DNA from: Candidatus Izimoplasma sp. ZiA1
GTDB taxonomy: Bacteria > Bacillota_I > Bacilli_A > Izemoplasmatales > Izemoplasmataceae
Direction of reading: 5' to 3'
Assembly (NCBI GenBank): GCA_002285055.1
Contig: NQYJ01000001.1
Location: forward strand, 248,001 to 312,000
DNA: 64,000 bases
Part shown: positions 46,925 to 56,427 of the stretch, one piece after another
Layout: every line of letters starts with the position of its first letter
How positions within the stretch are numbered: position 1 is the first letter of the stretch
Notes under the pieces: model-generated
Told to the model about the DNA's origin: nothing
Database searches by the model: none
What the model saw: only the letters and a program-made list of their open reading frames with translations
Made by a program: the position numbers and the translations under genes

Positions 46925-49261
46925 ATGGAAAATTATGATGTAGTAATCATTGGTGGAGGGTTAGGAAGTCTAACAACCGCTGTATACCTATCAAGAAGGC
47001 TGAGAAATATAGCTCTTTTTGAACCGACTAAAAAGAAAAAGCTAGAGAGTTATGCCAAAAAAATCAAAGACGATTTTGGTAACACATATGATTTTAAATT
47101 TCATCACTATGACCTTGGTGGAGTCCACAAAGGTGATTTGTTTTATGAGTATTTAAGAAGATGTGGGTTAGAAAATAAATTTGAGTATTATCATAATGAT
47201 TTTGTTACAATAGTTGATCAAGACAAAAGACTATTAAAAAGACCGAACAACTTTGATGATTTTTTAATCTATTTAGTAAGATATTATCCAAAGTATCGTG
47301 ATCAAATTCATAAATTGTTTGATGATATCACAAGACATCATAATGATTTTGTTTTCCAAAAGAAAAACCAATTGATAAACAATGAATCAACTATTCCTAG
47401 TTTATTAATTGAGTGGGGAGATTTATCATTAAAGCAAGTTCTTGATAAATACTTTAATAATAGTAAATTACAAAATGAGTTCACATTAGTTTTTGATGCT
47501 AATGGGATTCCTATAGATGAAATTAATGCGTATAACTACTTTATAAAATGGTTTGACACATTTATAGATGGAGCACATTTTATTAAAAATTCCTATAATG
47601 AAATAGTTAGTGTTTTATCTAGGGAAATATCTAAACAAAAGGAAAAAATCTTTTTGGATAGAGAGATATCTGAAGTTATTTTAGATGGGGATAAAATCCA
47701 ATATGTTATTGATTCATTAGGTAATGAAATATATGCTAAACACTTTGTAATTAATATGAGAATTGATGATTTTCAAAACCAGTATTTCCCAAATGATGTA
47801 GAGATTAGTGATAGATTTTATGAAATGTATCCTTCTGCAAAAGAGAAGAGATATATCAATCAGCTATATATTGGTTTAAAAAAACCAAGTAAAGAACTGG
47901 GTATTCAAAATAATCAATATATTTTTAGTGAGTTAGAAGATTCTCAAGAGAGAATCTTAAGTTTAATTGATTATAAAGCAATTGATGATTCAGCTTGTGC
48001 TGATAATCTTGGTGCTGTACTTGTTGAGTTTATTGACGACGATTTACCAAGAAAAGAAAAAACTACTAATATAATAAACGCTTTAGTAAAGTATTTCCCA
48101 GAGTTAATTGACAACATTAATGTGTCTAGAATCGGGGTAAAAAGGGAATATCTTTCAGGTATTTCAACCCCACAATTTTGGAAAAATAAAACTATTAATG
48201 ATCTTTTTGATATATCTGATTATCGTGCCTTAAATCCATTTACAAACAGTTATTTTATTGGTGCATTTGTAAAACCTGAGGCAGGAATTACAGGAATAAT
48301 TCAAACCGGTGTAGAATATGGAGATATAATTGATGATTTAATCTATCATGGTGAAGATGAGGAAACTTTTATTACAAATGACGAACTTATGAACATAATA
48401 ACCCATCAGTTTATTCCAAACTCTCTTGGAAAAAGAGAAAAGAATATTCAATTCTTTATTGGTAAAGAATCATTTTATATTAGAACAAAAGCAAAACATC
48501 TAAGACTTTTTAGAGGTGTAAGTGATATATCTGACTTAATTATTATTGCTACAAACGAAAGTTTATATGATTTGAGTGTTAGCAATACAACTTTAAAAGA
48601 AGCTTTGAAAGATGGGTCATTTGAATATGTTGGAGATAAAGAATTTTTAGATGAAACAATGAAAGCTTTTGTTTTGGGACAAGAAATAAATATGGTTACT
48701 GATTATATTTATGTTCCAGGTAAATATGGTATGAAGTTTATGCTAGCAATGATTATCGCATGGATGTTATTCTTACTTAGCTCAAACTATGTTGATTTTA
48801 TAATTGTTGCTCCAATATTTTTAGCTTGTTTCGTTGGGATTGTCTACTTTAAACAAAAAAAACTATTCAAAATAAATCTTTTCGATTATTTCTCAGTAAT
48901 TATTACTTTTGTAGTATTTGTTTTTAGTATATTTTTTAAAGAATTTAATCAATTACATAATAGTTTTTATGGTAATACATTACTTAGTGTATATTGGTTA
49001 ACAACTTGGCTCATTAATAAACCAGTTGCATTTTATTACATAAAACATGATTCTAGAAGTGATTACACTGCAACTAGTTTGTTTAAAACTATGTCAGGTG
49101 GCCTCACATTTATATGGGGTGGAATATTCCTGATTATAGCGGGTATTGGCTTGTTTGCTGGACATATATATTCAAGTCTAGGTTATTATACGGTGATTTT
49201 AGGATTGTATTTAACATACTACTATCCTAAAGCATACATTAAAGGGAATATAAATAAATAG
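46925..49261 (+). CDS. CrtI-like FAD oxidoreductase fused to an SCP2-like and multi-pass membrane region
   Basis: This 778-residue protein has three parts. Residues 1 to about 470 resemble phytoene desaturase/carotenoid isomerase flavoproteins: NYDVVIIGGGLGSLTTAVYL (GxGxxG at 10-15), HYDLGGVHKGDLFYEYL and, at about 435-465, SYFIGAFVKPEAGITGIIQT, the CrtI-type FAD closing motif. Residues about 475-600 (GKESFYIRTKAKHLRLFRGV, DLIIIATNESLYDLSVSN) resemble an SCP2 lipid-binding fold; this is tentative. Residues about 603-778 form roughly six membrane helices. It may act on a polyprenyl or other lipid in the membrane. The following genes include ispD and ispF, which supports an isoprenoid link. Substrate and reaction are unknown. 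Confidence 0.75.
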   Translation: MENYDVVIIGGGLGSLTTAVYLSRRLRNIALFEPTKKKKLESYAKKIKDDFGNTYDFKFHHYDLGGVHKGDLFYEYLRRCGLENKFEYYHNDFVTIVDQDKRLLKRPNNFDDFLIYLVRYYPKYRDQIHKLFDDITRHHNDFVFQKKNQLINNESTIPSLLIEWGDLSLKQVLDKYFNNSKLQNEFTLVFDANGIPIDEINAYNYFIKWFDTFIDGAHFIKNSYNEIVSVLSREISKQKEKIFLDREISEVILDGDKIQYVIDSLGNEIYAKHFVINMRIDDFQNQYFPNDVEISDRFYEMYPSAKEKRYINQLYIGLKKPSKELGIQNNQYIFSELEDSQERILSLIDYKAIDDSACADNLGAVLVEFIDDDLPRKEKTTNIINALVKYFPELIDNINVSRIGVKREYLSGISTPQFWKNKTINDLFDISDYRALNPFTNSYFIGAFVKPEAGITGIIQTGVEYGDIIDDLIYHGEDEETFITNDELMNIITHQFIPNSLGKREKNIQFFIGKESFYIRTKAKHLRLFRGVSDISDLIIIATNESLYDLSVSNTTLKEALKDGSFEYVGDKEFLDETMKAFVLGQEINMVTDYIYVPGKYGMKFMLAMIIAWMLFLLSSNYVDFIIVAPIFLACFVGIVYFKQKKLFKINLFDYFSVIITFVVFVFSIFFKEFNQLHNSFYGNTLLSVYWLTTWLINKPVAFYYIKHDSRSDYTATSLFKTMSGGLTFIWGGIFLIIAGIGLFAGHIYSSLGYYTVILGLYLTYYYPKAYIKGNINK

Positions 49262-49269
49262 GTGATTAT

Positions 49270-50427
49270 ATGAACCATTATTTTGTAATTAGCATATTAG
49301 TACTATGGTTATTCTTCATAATTTTAAGAATGATTGTTAATAAAAAAAGAGGTGACTATAATTTAGTCATCTTCTTTGCAGCGCTGTTAGGTTTTGGTTA
49401 TTTTTACTTATATGATTTGTTTGAAACAACTGAATTTTTTATATATTCTATTATAACCATGGCATTCTTTATAATTAGTTTAATTTATTTAAATATAAAG
49501 CAAGTTTTAAACGGAAAAATTAGTGAATTTGACTATTATGATTTAGAGAAAGATTTAAAACAAACTAAGAGTACTAGTGAATTACTTAGAAAAAGGTTTG
49601 TCTCAACTATTGATTTGTTGGAGCAAGGTATAGCTTTTAGAGAAGAGAATAACCAGATTTTTGGTACAGATAGATATATTGATTTATTTGATCTTGATAC
49701 AAATGACTTTAATAGTACCACACTAGAGGATAGAATCTATAAAGATGATTTAATTCAATATAAAGATCAGTTAAGTAAGTTAACTAAGAGAAAATCAACT
49801 TATGAAATTACATATCGAGTAAAACATAAAGATTCATATGTTTGGATAAAAGAAAGAGGAAAAAAGATATTTCTTGATAATACTTTTTCAATCATTAGTA
49901 TTGTTAAAGGCCTTGATTTAAGGCTTTTCCCAGTCAGTCAAGTTGATGTACTTAATAATATGTTAACTTATCATGAGATGTATGAGGAAGTTCAAAAATT
50001 AATTAGACTCAAACAAAATTTTCATTTAATTCATCTTGAATTATCAAACATTCCAGAAGTTAATAAAAAGTATGGTAGAGATGTAGGAGATATGATGATG
50101 GGTGAATACTTAAAAAAATTATCATTCAATTTCCTTAAAGATAATAAATCTTTATTTAGAACTACTGGAATAAGATTTATGATGATTATTAAAGATAACA
50201 AAAAATATGAAGTATTGGAAAGAGCATTATCTGGTGGTGGCGAGTTATTAAATATGCAAATGGTATTTGGTGGAATAACACAAACTCTTTACCCGAATGC
50301 TGGTGTTGTTAGTTATGGATTCAAAGATGTTACTGCAGATGATTTAATATACAATTCAACAAAGGCTTTAGATTTAAGTTTTAATGAGCTATCAAAAGAA
50401 AATTATTGTTTTTACGATAAGCTATAG
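49270..50427 (+). CDS. Membrane PAS protein with degenerate GGDEF domain
   Basis: The 385-residue protein has three N-terminal membrane helices (about residues 4-80), a short coiled coil, a PAS domain (about 112-215, LLEQGIAFREENNQIFG to KDSYVWIKERGKKIF), and a C-terminal GGDEF-like domain (about 225-385). The fold markers EVNKKYGRDVGDMMMGEYLK are there, but the catalytic signature is replaced by RTTGIRF (about 296-302), so it cannot be a diguanylate cyclase. It starts nine bases after the CrtI-like gene and precedes ispD by ten bases. A sensory or scaffolding role for the neighbouring lipid genes is possible. Confidence 0.8.
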   Translation: MNHYFVISILVLWLFFIILRMIVNKKRGDYNLVIFFAALLGFGYFYLYDLFETTEFFIYSIITMAFFIISLIYLNIKQVLNGKISEFDYYDLEKDLKQTKSTSELLRKRFVSTIDLLEQGIAFREENNQIFGTDRYIDLFDLDTNDFNSTTLEDRIYKDDLIQYKDQLSKLTKRKSTYEITYRVKHKDSYVWIKERGKKIFLDNTFSIISIVKGLDLRLFPVSQVDVLNNMLTYHEMYEEVQKLIRLKQNFHLIHLELSNIPEVNKKYGRDVGDMMMGEYLKKLSFNFLKDNKSLFRTTGIRFMMIIKDNKKYEVLERALSGGGELLNMQMVFGGITQTLYPNAGVVSYGFKDVTADDLIYNSTKALDLSFNELSKENYCFYDKL

Positions 50428-50437
50428 AGGTGATTAT

Positions 50438-51094
50438 ATGTACAGTGCTATTATTTTAGGAGCAGGAAGTGGAAAACGGCTCAATTTAGGGTTTAATAAA
50501 GTTTTATTTAAATTAATGGATAAAGAAGTTATTTCATATAGTATTGATTATTTTAAAAATGATATGGACTGCAAAGAAATTATTCTAGTTGTTTCTGATG
50601 TAGATTTTAGGTACATGTTAGATAAATATCAAAATGATGTAGACTCAATTGTAATTGGTGGCGAAGAAAGACAAAATAGCGTTTATAATGCTTTAAAAAA
50701 AGTAAAAGAAAAATATGTTTTAATTCATGATGGTGCCAGACCCTTTATTCCATTTGAAGCGGTAGAAGAACTAAAGAATTCTTTACCAACTCACAAATCA
50801 TTAACTTTAGCAGTAAGAGTTAAGGATACGATTAAAGATGTGGAAAATGGATACGTCATTTCTACATTGAATCGTGAAAGACTTGTAAATACTCAAACTC
50901 CACAAGCTTTTCACACTAAAGAAATTCTTTCAGCACATCAACTTGCAATTAAAGATTCGTATAGTGCAACTGATGATACAATGCTTTTAGATAAATATTA
51001 TAGTATTAAAACAAAAGTTGTTAATGGTGATTATCGAAATGTAAAACTTACCACTAAAGATGACTTGTTATTTTTAGAGGTGATAATGAAATGA
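50438..51094 (+). CDS. ispD: 2-C-methyl-D-erythritol 4-phosphate cytidylyltransferase
   Basis: The ATG at 50438 (218 residues, MYSAIILGAGSGKRLNLGFN) follows AGAGGTGATTAT; an upstream in-frame start would overlap the PAS gene. IspD makes CDP-ME in the MEP isoprenoid pathway. ILGAGSGKRL with NKVL is the CTP-binding motif; ERQNSVYNAL, VLIHDGARPFI and TQTPQAFHTKEIL are family blocks. Its 3' end overlaps ispF by four bases. Confidence 0.96.
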   Translation: MYSAIILGAGSGKRLNLGFNKVLFKLMDKEVISYSIDYFKNDMDCKEIILVVSDVDFRYMLDKYQNDVDSIVIGGEERQNSVYNALKKVKEKYVLIHDGARPFIPFEAVEELKNSLPTHKSLTLAVRVKDTIKDVENGYVISTLNRERLVNTQTPQAFHTKEILSAHQLAIKDSYSATDDTMLLDKYYSIKTKVVNGDYRNVKLTTKDDLLFLEVIMK

Positions 51095-51585
51095 GAATAG
51101 GACATAGTATGGATATTCATCAATTAGGACCTGGAAATGGCTTAATTGTTGGGGGGGTTATAGTTCCTTGTGATTATAAATCTATTGGGCATAGTGATGC
51201 TGATGCATTATTACATTCGATTGCTGAGGCAATAATGGGAGCACTTGCAATTGGGGATTTAGGGACTTTGTTTCCGGATACTGATGAAAAATTTAAAGGT
51301 ATAGATAGCAGTATCTTACTTAAAAAAGTTGTTGATATAATGAAAGATCGTGGGTATATTATTTCAAACGTTGATTCAACAGTTTATCTAGAGAAACCAA
51401 AACTAAGACCTTATATTGATTCAATAAGAATAAATATAGCAAAATTATTAGAAATAAGTGTTAATGATGTCAGCGTAAAAGCTACTACTTCTGAAAAACG
51501 AGGAATTGTTGGTCGTAGTGAGGTAATAGCTTGTGAATCAGTCCTGCTAATAGACAAAAAAATGTACTTAAGAAAGTTGAGGTAA
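51091..51585 (+). CDS. ispF: 2-C-methyl-D-erythritol 2,4-cyclodiphosphate synthase
   Basis: The 164-residue zinc enzyme forms MEcPP, two steps after IspD in the same pathway. MRIGHSMDIHQLGPG has the metal ligands Asp8 and His10; the third ligand is in SIGHSDADALLHSIAEAIMG. LGTLFPDTDEKFKGIDS and VSVKATTSEKRGIVGR complete the family signature. The start overlaps ispD (ATGA). Confidence 0.97.
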   Translation: MRIGHSMDIHQLGPGNGLIVGGVIVPCDYKSIGHSDADALLHSIAEAIMGALAIGDLGTLFPDTDEKFKGIDSSILLKKVVDIMKDRGYIISNVDSTVYLEKPKLRPYIDSIRINIAKLLEISVNDVSVKATTSEKRGIVGRSEVIACESVLLIDKKMYLRKLR

Positions 51586-51589
51586 CTGT

Positions 51590-51880
51590 ATGAATAAAAA
51601 AACGATGACAAAAGATCGTAGTAATGTTGCAATTACAGGAGTTTGTAGTGGAGTTGCGGATTATTTTAATATTGATGTGAGTCTAGTAAGGATTTTAACA
51701 GTAGTAGGGGCAATCTTTTTCCCTGTGATATTAATAGTGTATATAGTTTTGGCTTTTGCACTACCATATAATACTGATATTAAACGCAATAATGAAACGG
51801 TAAATAGCTACAATAATTATGAAAATGAATATGAATACAATGAAGATGACTTTAAATTCGACGAGGACGAATTTAAGTAA
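51590..51880 (+). CDS. PspC-domain membrane protein
   Basis: The 96-residue protein has the PspC core, RSNVAITGVCSGVADYFNID followed by VSLVRILTVVGAIFF and a hydrophobic helix to about residue 62. A strongly acidic tail (NEDDFKFDEDEFK) follows. PspC proteins are small membrane sensors or effectors in envelope stress; no pspA or partner is near. It is four bases after ispF and eleven before the MFS gene, so it belongs to the same operon. Confidence 0.9.
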   Translation: MNKKTMTKDRSNVAITGVCSGVADYFNIDVSLVRILTVVGAIFFPVILIVYIVLAFALPYNTDIKRNNETVNSYNNYENEYEYNEDDFKFDEDEFK

Positions 51881-51891
51881 AAGGTGATAAT

Positions 51892-53097
51892 ATGAATAAA
51901 TCAAGTAAATACCTGTTGTTTATTTCTTTTATGTATGGGATCTTGATTAATATTTCCAACCCAGCTTATCCTGAATATCTAAGGTTCTTAGAAATTGATG
52001 ATAAGTTTATTGGTTGGTTTTTAGCAACTGCAAGTATTGGTCTATTGTTAATGAGCCCGCTTTGGGGAGCGCTTGGAGACATATTAGATCGAAATAAAGT
52101 TATTGGATACAGTTTTATTGGTTTTGCAATAGGACAGATAATATTTGGACTTGCTAGTAATCCTGTGTTAATGCTTTTAGCATCAATGATATCTGGACTT
52201 AGTATCGCTGGTTTTTTAGTAAACCTGTATTCCTATATTAATGATAGTTATAAAGATGAACACTTTCGAAATAAAATGCTTAGTTATGCCGTTTCCTTGT
52301 ATTTAGTAGGTGGAGCTTTAGCTTATCTTGGTGGTGGATTTTTAACTGAAATGATCACAAACTTAAGATATATATTTATTGGACAAGGTTTTTTTGTTTT
52401 GCTGTTTAGTGCATACATTATCTTTGAAAAAACGGACTTAGAAGATATTGATCATCATCTTACGAGATCTAGTTTTGTTAGTAAACTAGCAAAAATAAAA
52501 ACTTTACCATGGGTACCGATATACACGATAACTTTGACATTCTTTATCAGCTTTTCTCATAATAATGTTAAGAGATTTTTTGATTATTATATTATTCATG
52601 AGGGATATTCAAGCATTGATTTAGGTTTTAATATATTTACAGTTGGAATAGTTAGTTTATTAGCAAATCTTTTAATTGCTCCATTTTTCTTAAAAAGGAT
52701 GCATAACTTTAGATTTTTGCAGATTCAGTTTTTCTTTGCTGTAATCTTCTTATATTTAACAATAACAAGCAATAATCTAATGTCAGGACTATATACTTAT
52801 TATTTACTTTATACAATAATGCTTGCAGTTTACGAACCAACAGCTATTTCGTTTATGAGTGAAAATAAAACTGTTCCTCAAGGAATTTTAGTTGGTGTTA
52901 GACAATCAAGTGTTGGTCTTGGAACTACTTTAGGATTTATAATTGGTGGATATTTATATGAATATGATAGAATAAGTGTATTCTATCTTAGTATTTTTAA
53001 TTTTATACTCGTTTTTATCGCTTTTAGTGTCTTAATAATGATAAAACGAAAAGATGTACAGAGGTATCGCAAAAACTATTTAGAGGAGAGAAAATGA
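51892..53097 (+). CDS. Major facilitator superfamily transporter
   Basis: The 401-residue protein has about 12 membrane helices in two halves with a cytoplasmic loop near residues 180-205. The loop after helix 2, GALGDILDRNKVIGYS, matches the MFS motif GxLaDrxGRRxv, and SGLSIAGFLVNLYSYINDSY resembles helices 4-5. Subfamily and substrate are not recognisable. It overlaps yutD by four bases. Confidence 0.87.
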   Translation: MNKSSKYLLFISFMYGILINISNPAYPEYLRFLEIDDKFIGWFLATASIGLLLMSPLWGALGDILDRNKVIGYSFIGFAIGQIIFGLASNPVLMLLASMISGLSIAGFLVNLYSYINDSYKDEHFRNKMLSYAVSLYLVGGALAYLGGGFLTEMITNLRYIFIGQGFFVLLFSAYIIFEKTDLEDIDHHLTRSSFVSKLAKIKTLPWVPIYTITLTFFISFSHNNVKRFFDYYIIHEGYSSIDLGFNIFTVGIVSLLANLLIAPFFLKRMHNFRFLQIQFFFAVIFLYLTITSNNLMSGLYTYYLLYTIMLAVYEPTAISFMSENKTVPQGILVGVRQSSVGLGTTLGFIIGGYLYEYDRISVFYLSIFNFILVFIAFSVLIMIKRKDVQRYRKNYLEERK

Positions 53098-53339
53098 TGG
53101 TTGAAACTAAACATGGGAATTTTGAAATAATCAAAGATTATAAGGAAGCTTTTGAAGTTGAAGTTTTTAATGAGAAATATATTGATTTTTTAGATAAGTA
53201 TACATTTATAGTTGGTGATTATAGCGCTGATATGCTTAGATTTAAAGGCTTTACAGAAAGTAATTATCAAGAGATTCCTGACTACTTAATGGAGTCTTGT
53301 ACACCTAATGCACCCTATTTTGTATTAAAAAGAAAATAA
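53094..53339 (+). CDS. yutD: YutD-like protein (DUF1027)
   Basis: The 81-residue protein reads FEIIKDYKEAFEVEVFNEKY, then LDKYTFIVGDYSADMLRFKG and ends in APYFVLKRK, matching the YutD/DUF1027 pattern (IKDhk-AF...lDKYDYIVGDw...LRLKGF...aYFVLKK). Function is unknown in the family. The start may be ATG 53094 or 53097. It overlaps the MFS gene by four bases. The next gene resembles YutI, and yutD/yutI closeness is also seen in Bacillus. Confidence 0.85.
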   Translation: MMVETKHGNFEIIKDYKEAFEVEVFNEKYIDFLDKYTFIVGDYSADMLRFKGFTESNYQEIPDYLMESCTPNAPYFVLKRK

Positions 53340-53409
53340 TTTAGCATTTTAATACAAGTTTTTTGTATCTTATTGTATAATGTTATTTGCGATAAGCGAG
53401 GTGTATAAA

Positions 53410-53643
53410 ATGGATGATTTACAAATTGAGAAACAAGTCATAGAAATTCTTCACAAGGTCCGCCCATACTTACAAAGAGATGGTGGAGATGTAAAGTACA
53501 TTAAATTTGAAGATGGAATTGTTTATGTAGAAATGATGGGGGCTTGCGTTGGTTGTAGTGCCTTAGATTCTACGTTAAAAGATGGTATAGAAGCTATTTT
53601 GTTAGAAGAAGTACCTGGCATTATCGGTGTTGAAAATATATAA
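53410..53643 (+). CDS. NifU-like (Nfu) iron-sulfur scaffold protein
   Basis: The ATG at 53410 (77 residues, MDDLQIEKQVIEILHKVRPY) follows GCGAGGTG. LQRDGGDVKYI and MMGACVGCSALDSTLKDGIE, with the CxxC cluster ligand, define the Nfu domain. Such proteins carry Fe-S clusters to target enzymes (like Bacillus YutI). It has its own short intergenic gap and a terminator after it. Confidence 0.95.
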   Translation: MDDLQIEKQVIEILHKVRPYLQRDGGDVKYIKFEDGIVYVEMMGACVGCSALDSTLKDGIEAILLEEVPGIIGVENI

Positions 53644-53653
53644 GAAAACTACT

Positions 53654-53690
53654 AAAAGAAAATCTTTGTGATTTTCTTTTTTATTTTATT
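53654..53690 (+). terminator. Terminator after the Nfu gene
   Basis: AAAAGAAAATC pairs with GATTTTCTTTT, followed by T-rich sequence. Confidence 0.75.
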
Positions 53691-53739
53691 TGTAAGTGAT
53701 ATACTATTTATGAGTAATCTAAAATGAGGTGTTTTAATA

Positions 53740-54066
53740 ATGAAACAAGGTAGCATTATTAAAGGAGAGATTACTGCGATAAAACCTTATGGTGCATTTG
53801 TAAAAATAGAACCTGAACATGTTGGATTAATACATATTTCAGAGTTTAGTGATGGTTTTGTCCGTAGTATTGAGGACTATGTTGGTATTGGTGATATCCT
53901 TGATTTATACGTTTTAGAAGTTTCGTCAGACAAATTAAGTTTAAGCTATAAAAAAATTCATAAACGAAAGAAAAGATATGACATAAAACTGACAAATGGG
54001 TTCGCTCCTTTAAAAGAAAATTTAAAGAGTTGGATTAAAAATTACAATTATAAGAACGATGACTAA
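53740..54066 (+). CDS. S1 RNA-binding domain protein (YugI/CvfD-like)
   Basis: A 108-residue protein with one S1 domain at about 1-70: [34 protein letters not shown] and LSLSYKKIH. The single-domain size and basic tail match the YugI/GSP13/CvfD group of small S1 proteins, which bind RNA or ribosomes and affect translation. It stands alone between terminators. Confidence 0.9.
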   Translation: MKQGSIIKGEITAIKPYGAFVKIEPEHVGLIHISEFSDGFVRSIEDYVGIGDILDLYVLEVSSDKLSLSYKKIHKRKKRYDIKLTNGFAPLKENLKSWIKNYNYKNDD

Positions 54067-54080
54067 AATCATCGTTTTTG
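54055..54080 (+). terminator. Terminator after the S1 gene
   Basis: AACGATGA pairs with TCATCGTT, followed by TTT; the stem overlaps the stop codon. Confidence 0.78.
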
Positions 54081-54140
54081 TATACAAAAAACATGTTTTA
54101 TGTTAGTATCATCAATGTATATTATAGGAGGTCTTTAACA

Positions 54141-55475
54141 ATGAAAAACTATATAGATGTTGATTTAGCTAATATCGCTGATTTTGTAAATGAAAAAGAT
54201 ATTTTGAGTATTGAAAAAGAAATTATGGCTTCACATGAGCAACTTCATGGTCTTAAGGGACCTGGTAGTGAATTTTTAGGGTGGCTTGATTTACCAATAA
54301 ACTATGATAAAGATGAATTTGAACGTGTAGTTAATGCAGCTTCAAGAATAAGAAAAAATTCAGAAGTTCTACTTGTAATAGGAATTGGTGGTTCATATCT
54401 TGGGGCAAAGGCCGCGATTGAATATTTAAGTAAGCATTTTAGTAATAAAAAGGATTTAGAGATCATATTTGTTGGACATCATATATCATCAAGTTATATG
54501 AATGATTTACATGATTACATTAAAGATAAAGATTTTTCAATAAATGTTATAAGTAAGTCGGGTACAACAACTGAACCAGCTTTGGCATTTAGAATTTTTA
54601 AAAAACTTCTTGAAGAAAAATACGGAAAAGATGAATCGATAGAACGTATATTTGCAACTACAGATAAAGAAAAAGGTGCTTTAAGAACACTTGCTAACCA
54701 AGTTGGATATGAAACATTTATTGTACCTGACAATGTTGGAGGCAGATATAGCGTATTAACAGCTGTTGGATTACTACCAATAGCAGCTAGTGGTGCAGAT
54801 ATTGCAAAAATAATGACAGGCGCTAGACAAGCGTATGAGGATTTGTTAGAGAATAATTTGAGTAATCAAGCGTATAAATATGTAGCAGCAAGAAATTTGT
54901 TGTATAGAAGTGGAAAAAAAATTGAAATGCAAATTAACTATGAGCCATCTCTTTATTTTCTTGGTGAATGGTGGAAACAATTATTTGGTGAGAGTGAAGG
55001 AAAGAATCATTTAGGGATATTCCCTTCAAGTGCCTCTTTTAGCACTGATTTGCATAGTTTAGGGCAATATATTCAAGATGGTGAAAGACATATTTTTGAA
55101 ACTGTCTTAAATGTTATAAAACCCTTAAGTGAAATTACTATTGAAAGTGATCCACAAGACTTAGATGGTTTGAACTATCTTACTGGTAAAACAGTAGATT
55201 ATGTTAATAAACAAGCTTTCTTAGGGACTTTATTAGCTCATACAGAAGGAGGAGTTCCTAATATTATTATTAATATTCCTGAAATAAGTGAATATAGTTT
55301 TGGATATTTAGTATACTTCTTTGAAAAGGCATGTGCTGTAAGTGGCTATCTTTTAGGAGTTAACCCATTTGATCAACCTGGTGTAGAAGCATATAAAAAG
55401 AATATGTTTGCTTTACTCGAAAAACCAGGGTTTGAGGATTTAAACAAAGAATTAAATAAAAAATTACAAAAATAA
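54141..55475 (+). CDS. pgi: Glucose-6-phosphate isomerase
   Basis: The ATG at 54141 (444 residues, [20 protein letters not shown]) follows ATAGGAGG; the longer frame adds 21 non-homologous residues. Pgi interconverts glucose-6-phosphate and fructose-6-phosphate. [56 protein letters not shown] and [10 protein letters not shown] are the typical blocks. Length is that of the shorter Gram-positive type. Confidence 0.97.
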   Translation: MKNYIDVDLANIADFVNEKDILSIEKEIMASHEQLHGLKGPGSEFLGWLDLPINYDKDEFERVVNAASRIRKNSEVLLVIGIGGSYLGAKAAIEYLSKHFSNKKDLEIIFVGHHISSSYMNDLHDYIKDKDFSINVISKSGTTTEPALAFRIFKKLLEEKYGKDESIERIFATTDKEKGALRTLANQVGYETFIVPDNVGGRYSVLTAVGLLPIAASGADIAKIMTGARQAYEDLLENNLSNQAYKYVAARNLLYRSGKKIEMQINYEPSLYFLGEWWKQLFGESEGKNHLGIFPSSASFSTDLHSLGQYIQDGERHIFETVLNVIKPLSEITIESDPQDLDGLNYLTGKTVDYVNKQAFLGTLLAHTEGGVPNIIINIPEISEYSFGYLVYFFEKACAVSGYLLGVNPFDQPGVEAYKKNMFALLEKPGFEDLNKELNKKLQK

Positions 55476-55503
55476 AGGGTGATTCAACGAATTACCCTTT
55501 TAA
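55474..55503 (+). terminator. Terminator after pgi
   Basis: AAAGGGT and ATT pair with AAT and ACCCTTT; the T tail is short. Confidence 0.55.
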
Positions 55504-55520
55504 TCTATTGAGGTGGAAAC

Positions 55521-56417
55521 GTGGCAGACAAGAGGGTTTATCAAGCTGAACTGATGGTACTAGTAGTAACAATAATATGGGGTCTTGGATTCCCAATTAC
55601 CAAAATAGCTGTTAATAACGGTTTTATGCCTAATACAATCATGGTTGGCAGATTTTTGACAGCAAGTATTATTTTAACTGTTGTCTTTAGGAAACACTTA
55701 AAATATATAGATAAAAACACAATTGTCTTTGGAGTAATTACAGGACTATTTTTATTCCTAGGGTTTTACTTCCAAACTGTGGGAAACGTTTATACTACAG
55801 CCACAAAGAATGGGTTTATCACACAATTAAATATTGTATTTGTGCCCTATTTATATTACTTATTTTTTAAGAAAAAAGTAGATTTATATAATATTATATC
55901 GGTTGTTATAGCTGTTGTTGGTTTATTTATACTCTCATATACAAAGGGAGCTGGGTTTACTGAGTTTAATAAAGGTGATTTTTTTACATTGATTTGCGCT
56001 ATAATGGTTGCGTTTAATTTGGTGACAAATTCATTTTTTCAAAAAAAATATGATTTAAGTCCAATCCCATTTACAATTGTGACAATGTATTTGGCAGCGT
56101 TCTTATCTTTAATAGCTATGATTACATTTGATACAGTACCAGTAGTAACTTTATCAAATGTATGGCCTTTATTATTTTTAGGAGTGTTTAATACAGCTTT
56201 AGGGTTTTTAGTTCAAAGTTATGCTTTGAAAATAAGTAAACCCACAAAAATTAGTTTAATTGTTTCTTTAGAAAGTTTATTTAGTGCAATAGGAGCCGTT
56301 TTAATTTTAAATGATGTTTTAACTTTGAATGTTGTGATTGGTGGCTTATTGATTATCACTGGTATTTTAATTACCGAGGCAAAGCCATTTAAAAAATATA
56401 AGAAAAGCCCTTTATAA
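55521..56417 (+). CDS. DMT-family (EamA) transporter
   Basis: The 298-residue protein begins with GTG after GAGGTGG. It has ten predicted helices forming two EamA repeats; MVLVVTIIWGLGFPITKIAV in the first and LLFLGVFNTALGFLVQSYAL with PTKISLIVSLESLFSAIGAV in the second are typical. Substrates of this superfamily vary (metabolite export) and cannot be read from sequence. It converges on the lipid kinase gene at a shared terminator. Confidence 0.9.
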   Translation: MADKRVYQAELMVLVVTIIWGLGFPITKIAVNNGFMPNTIMVGRFLTASIILTVVFRKHLKYIDKNTIVFGVITGLFLFLGFYFQTVGNVYTTATKNGFITQLNIVFVPYLYYLFFKKKVDLYNIISVVIAVVGLFILSYTKGAGFTEFNKGDFFTLICAIMVAFNLVTNSFFQKKYDLSPIPFTIVTMYLAAFLSLIAMITFDTVPVVTLSNVWPLLFLGVFNTALGFLVQSYALKISKPTKISLIVSLESLFSAIGAVLILNDVLTLNVVIGGLLIITGILITEAKPFKKYKKSPL

Positions 56418-56427
56418 GGGCTTTTTA
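56403..56427. terminator. Bidirectional terminator between EamA and lipid kinase genes
   Basis: AAAAGCCCTT pairs with AAGGGCTTTT. The stem includes the stop codons of both converging genes. Confidence 0.85.
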
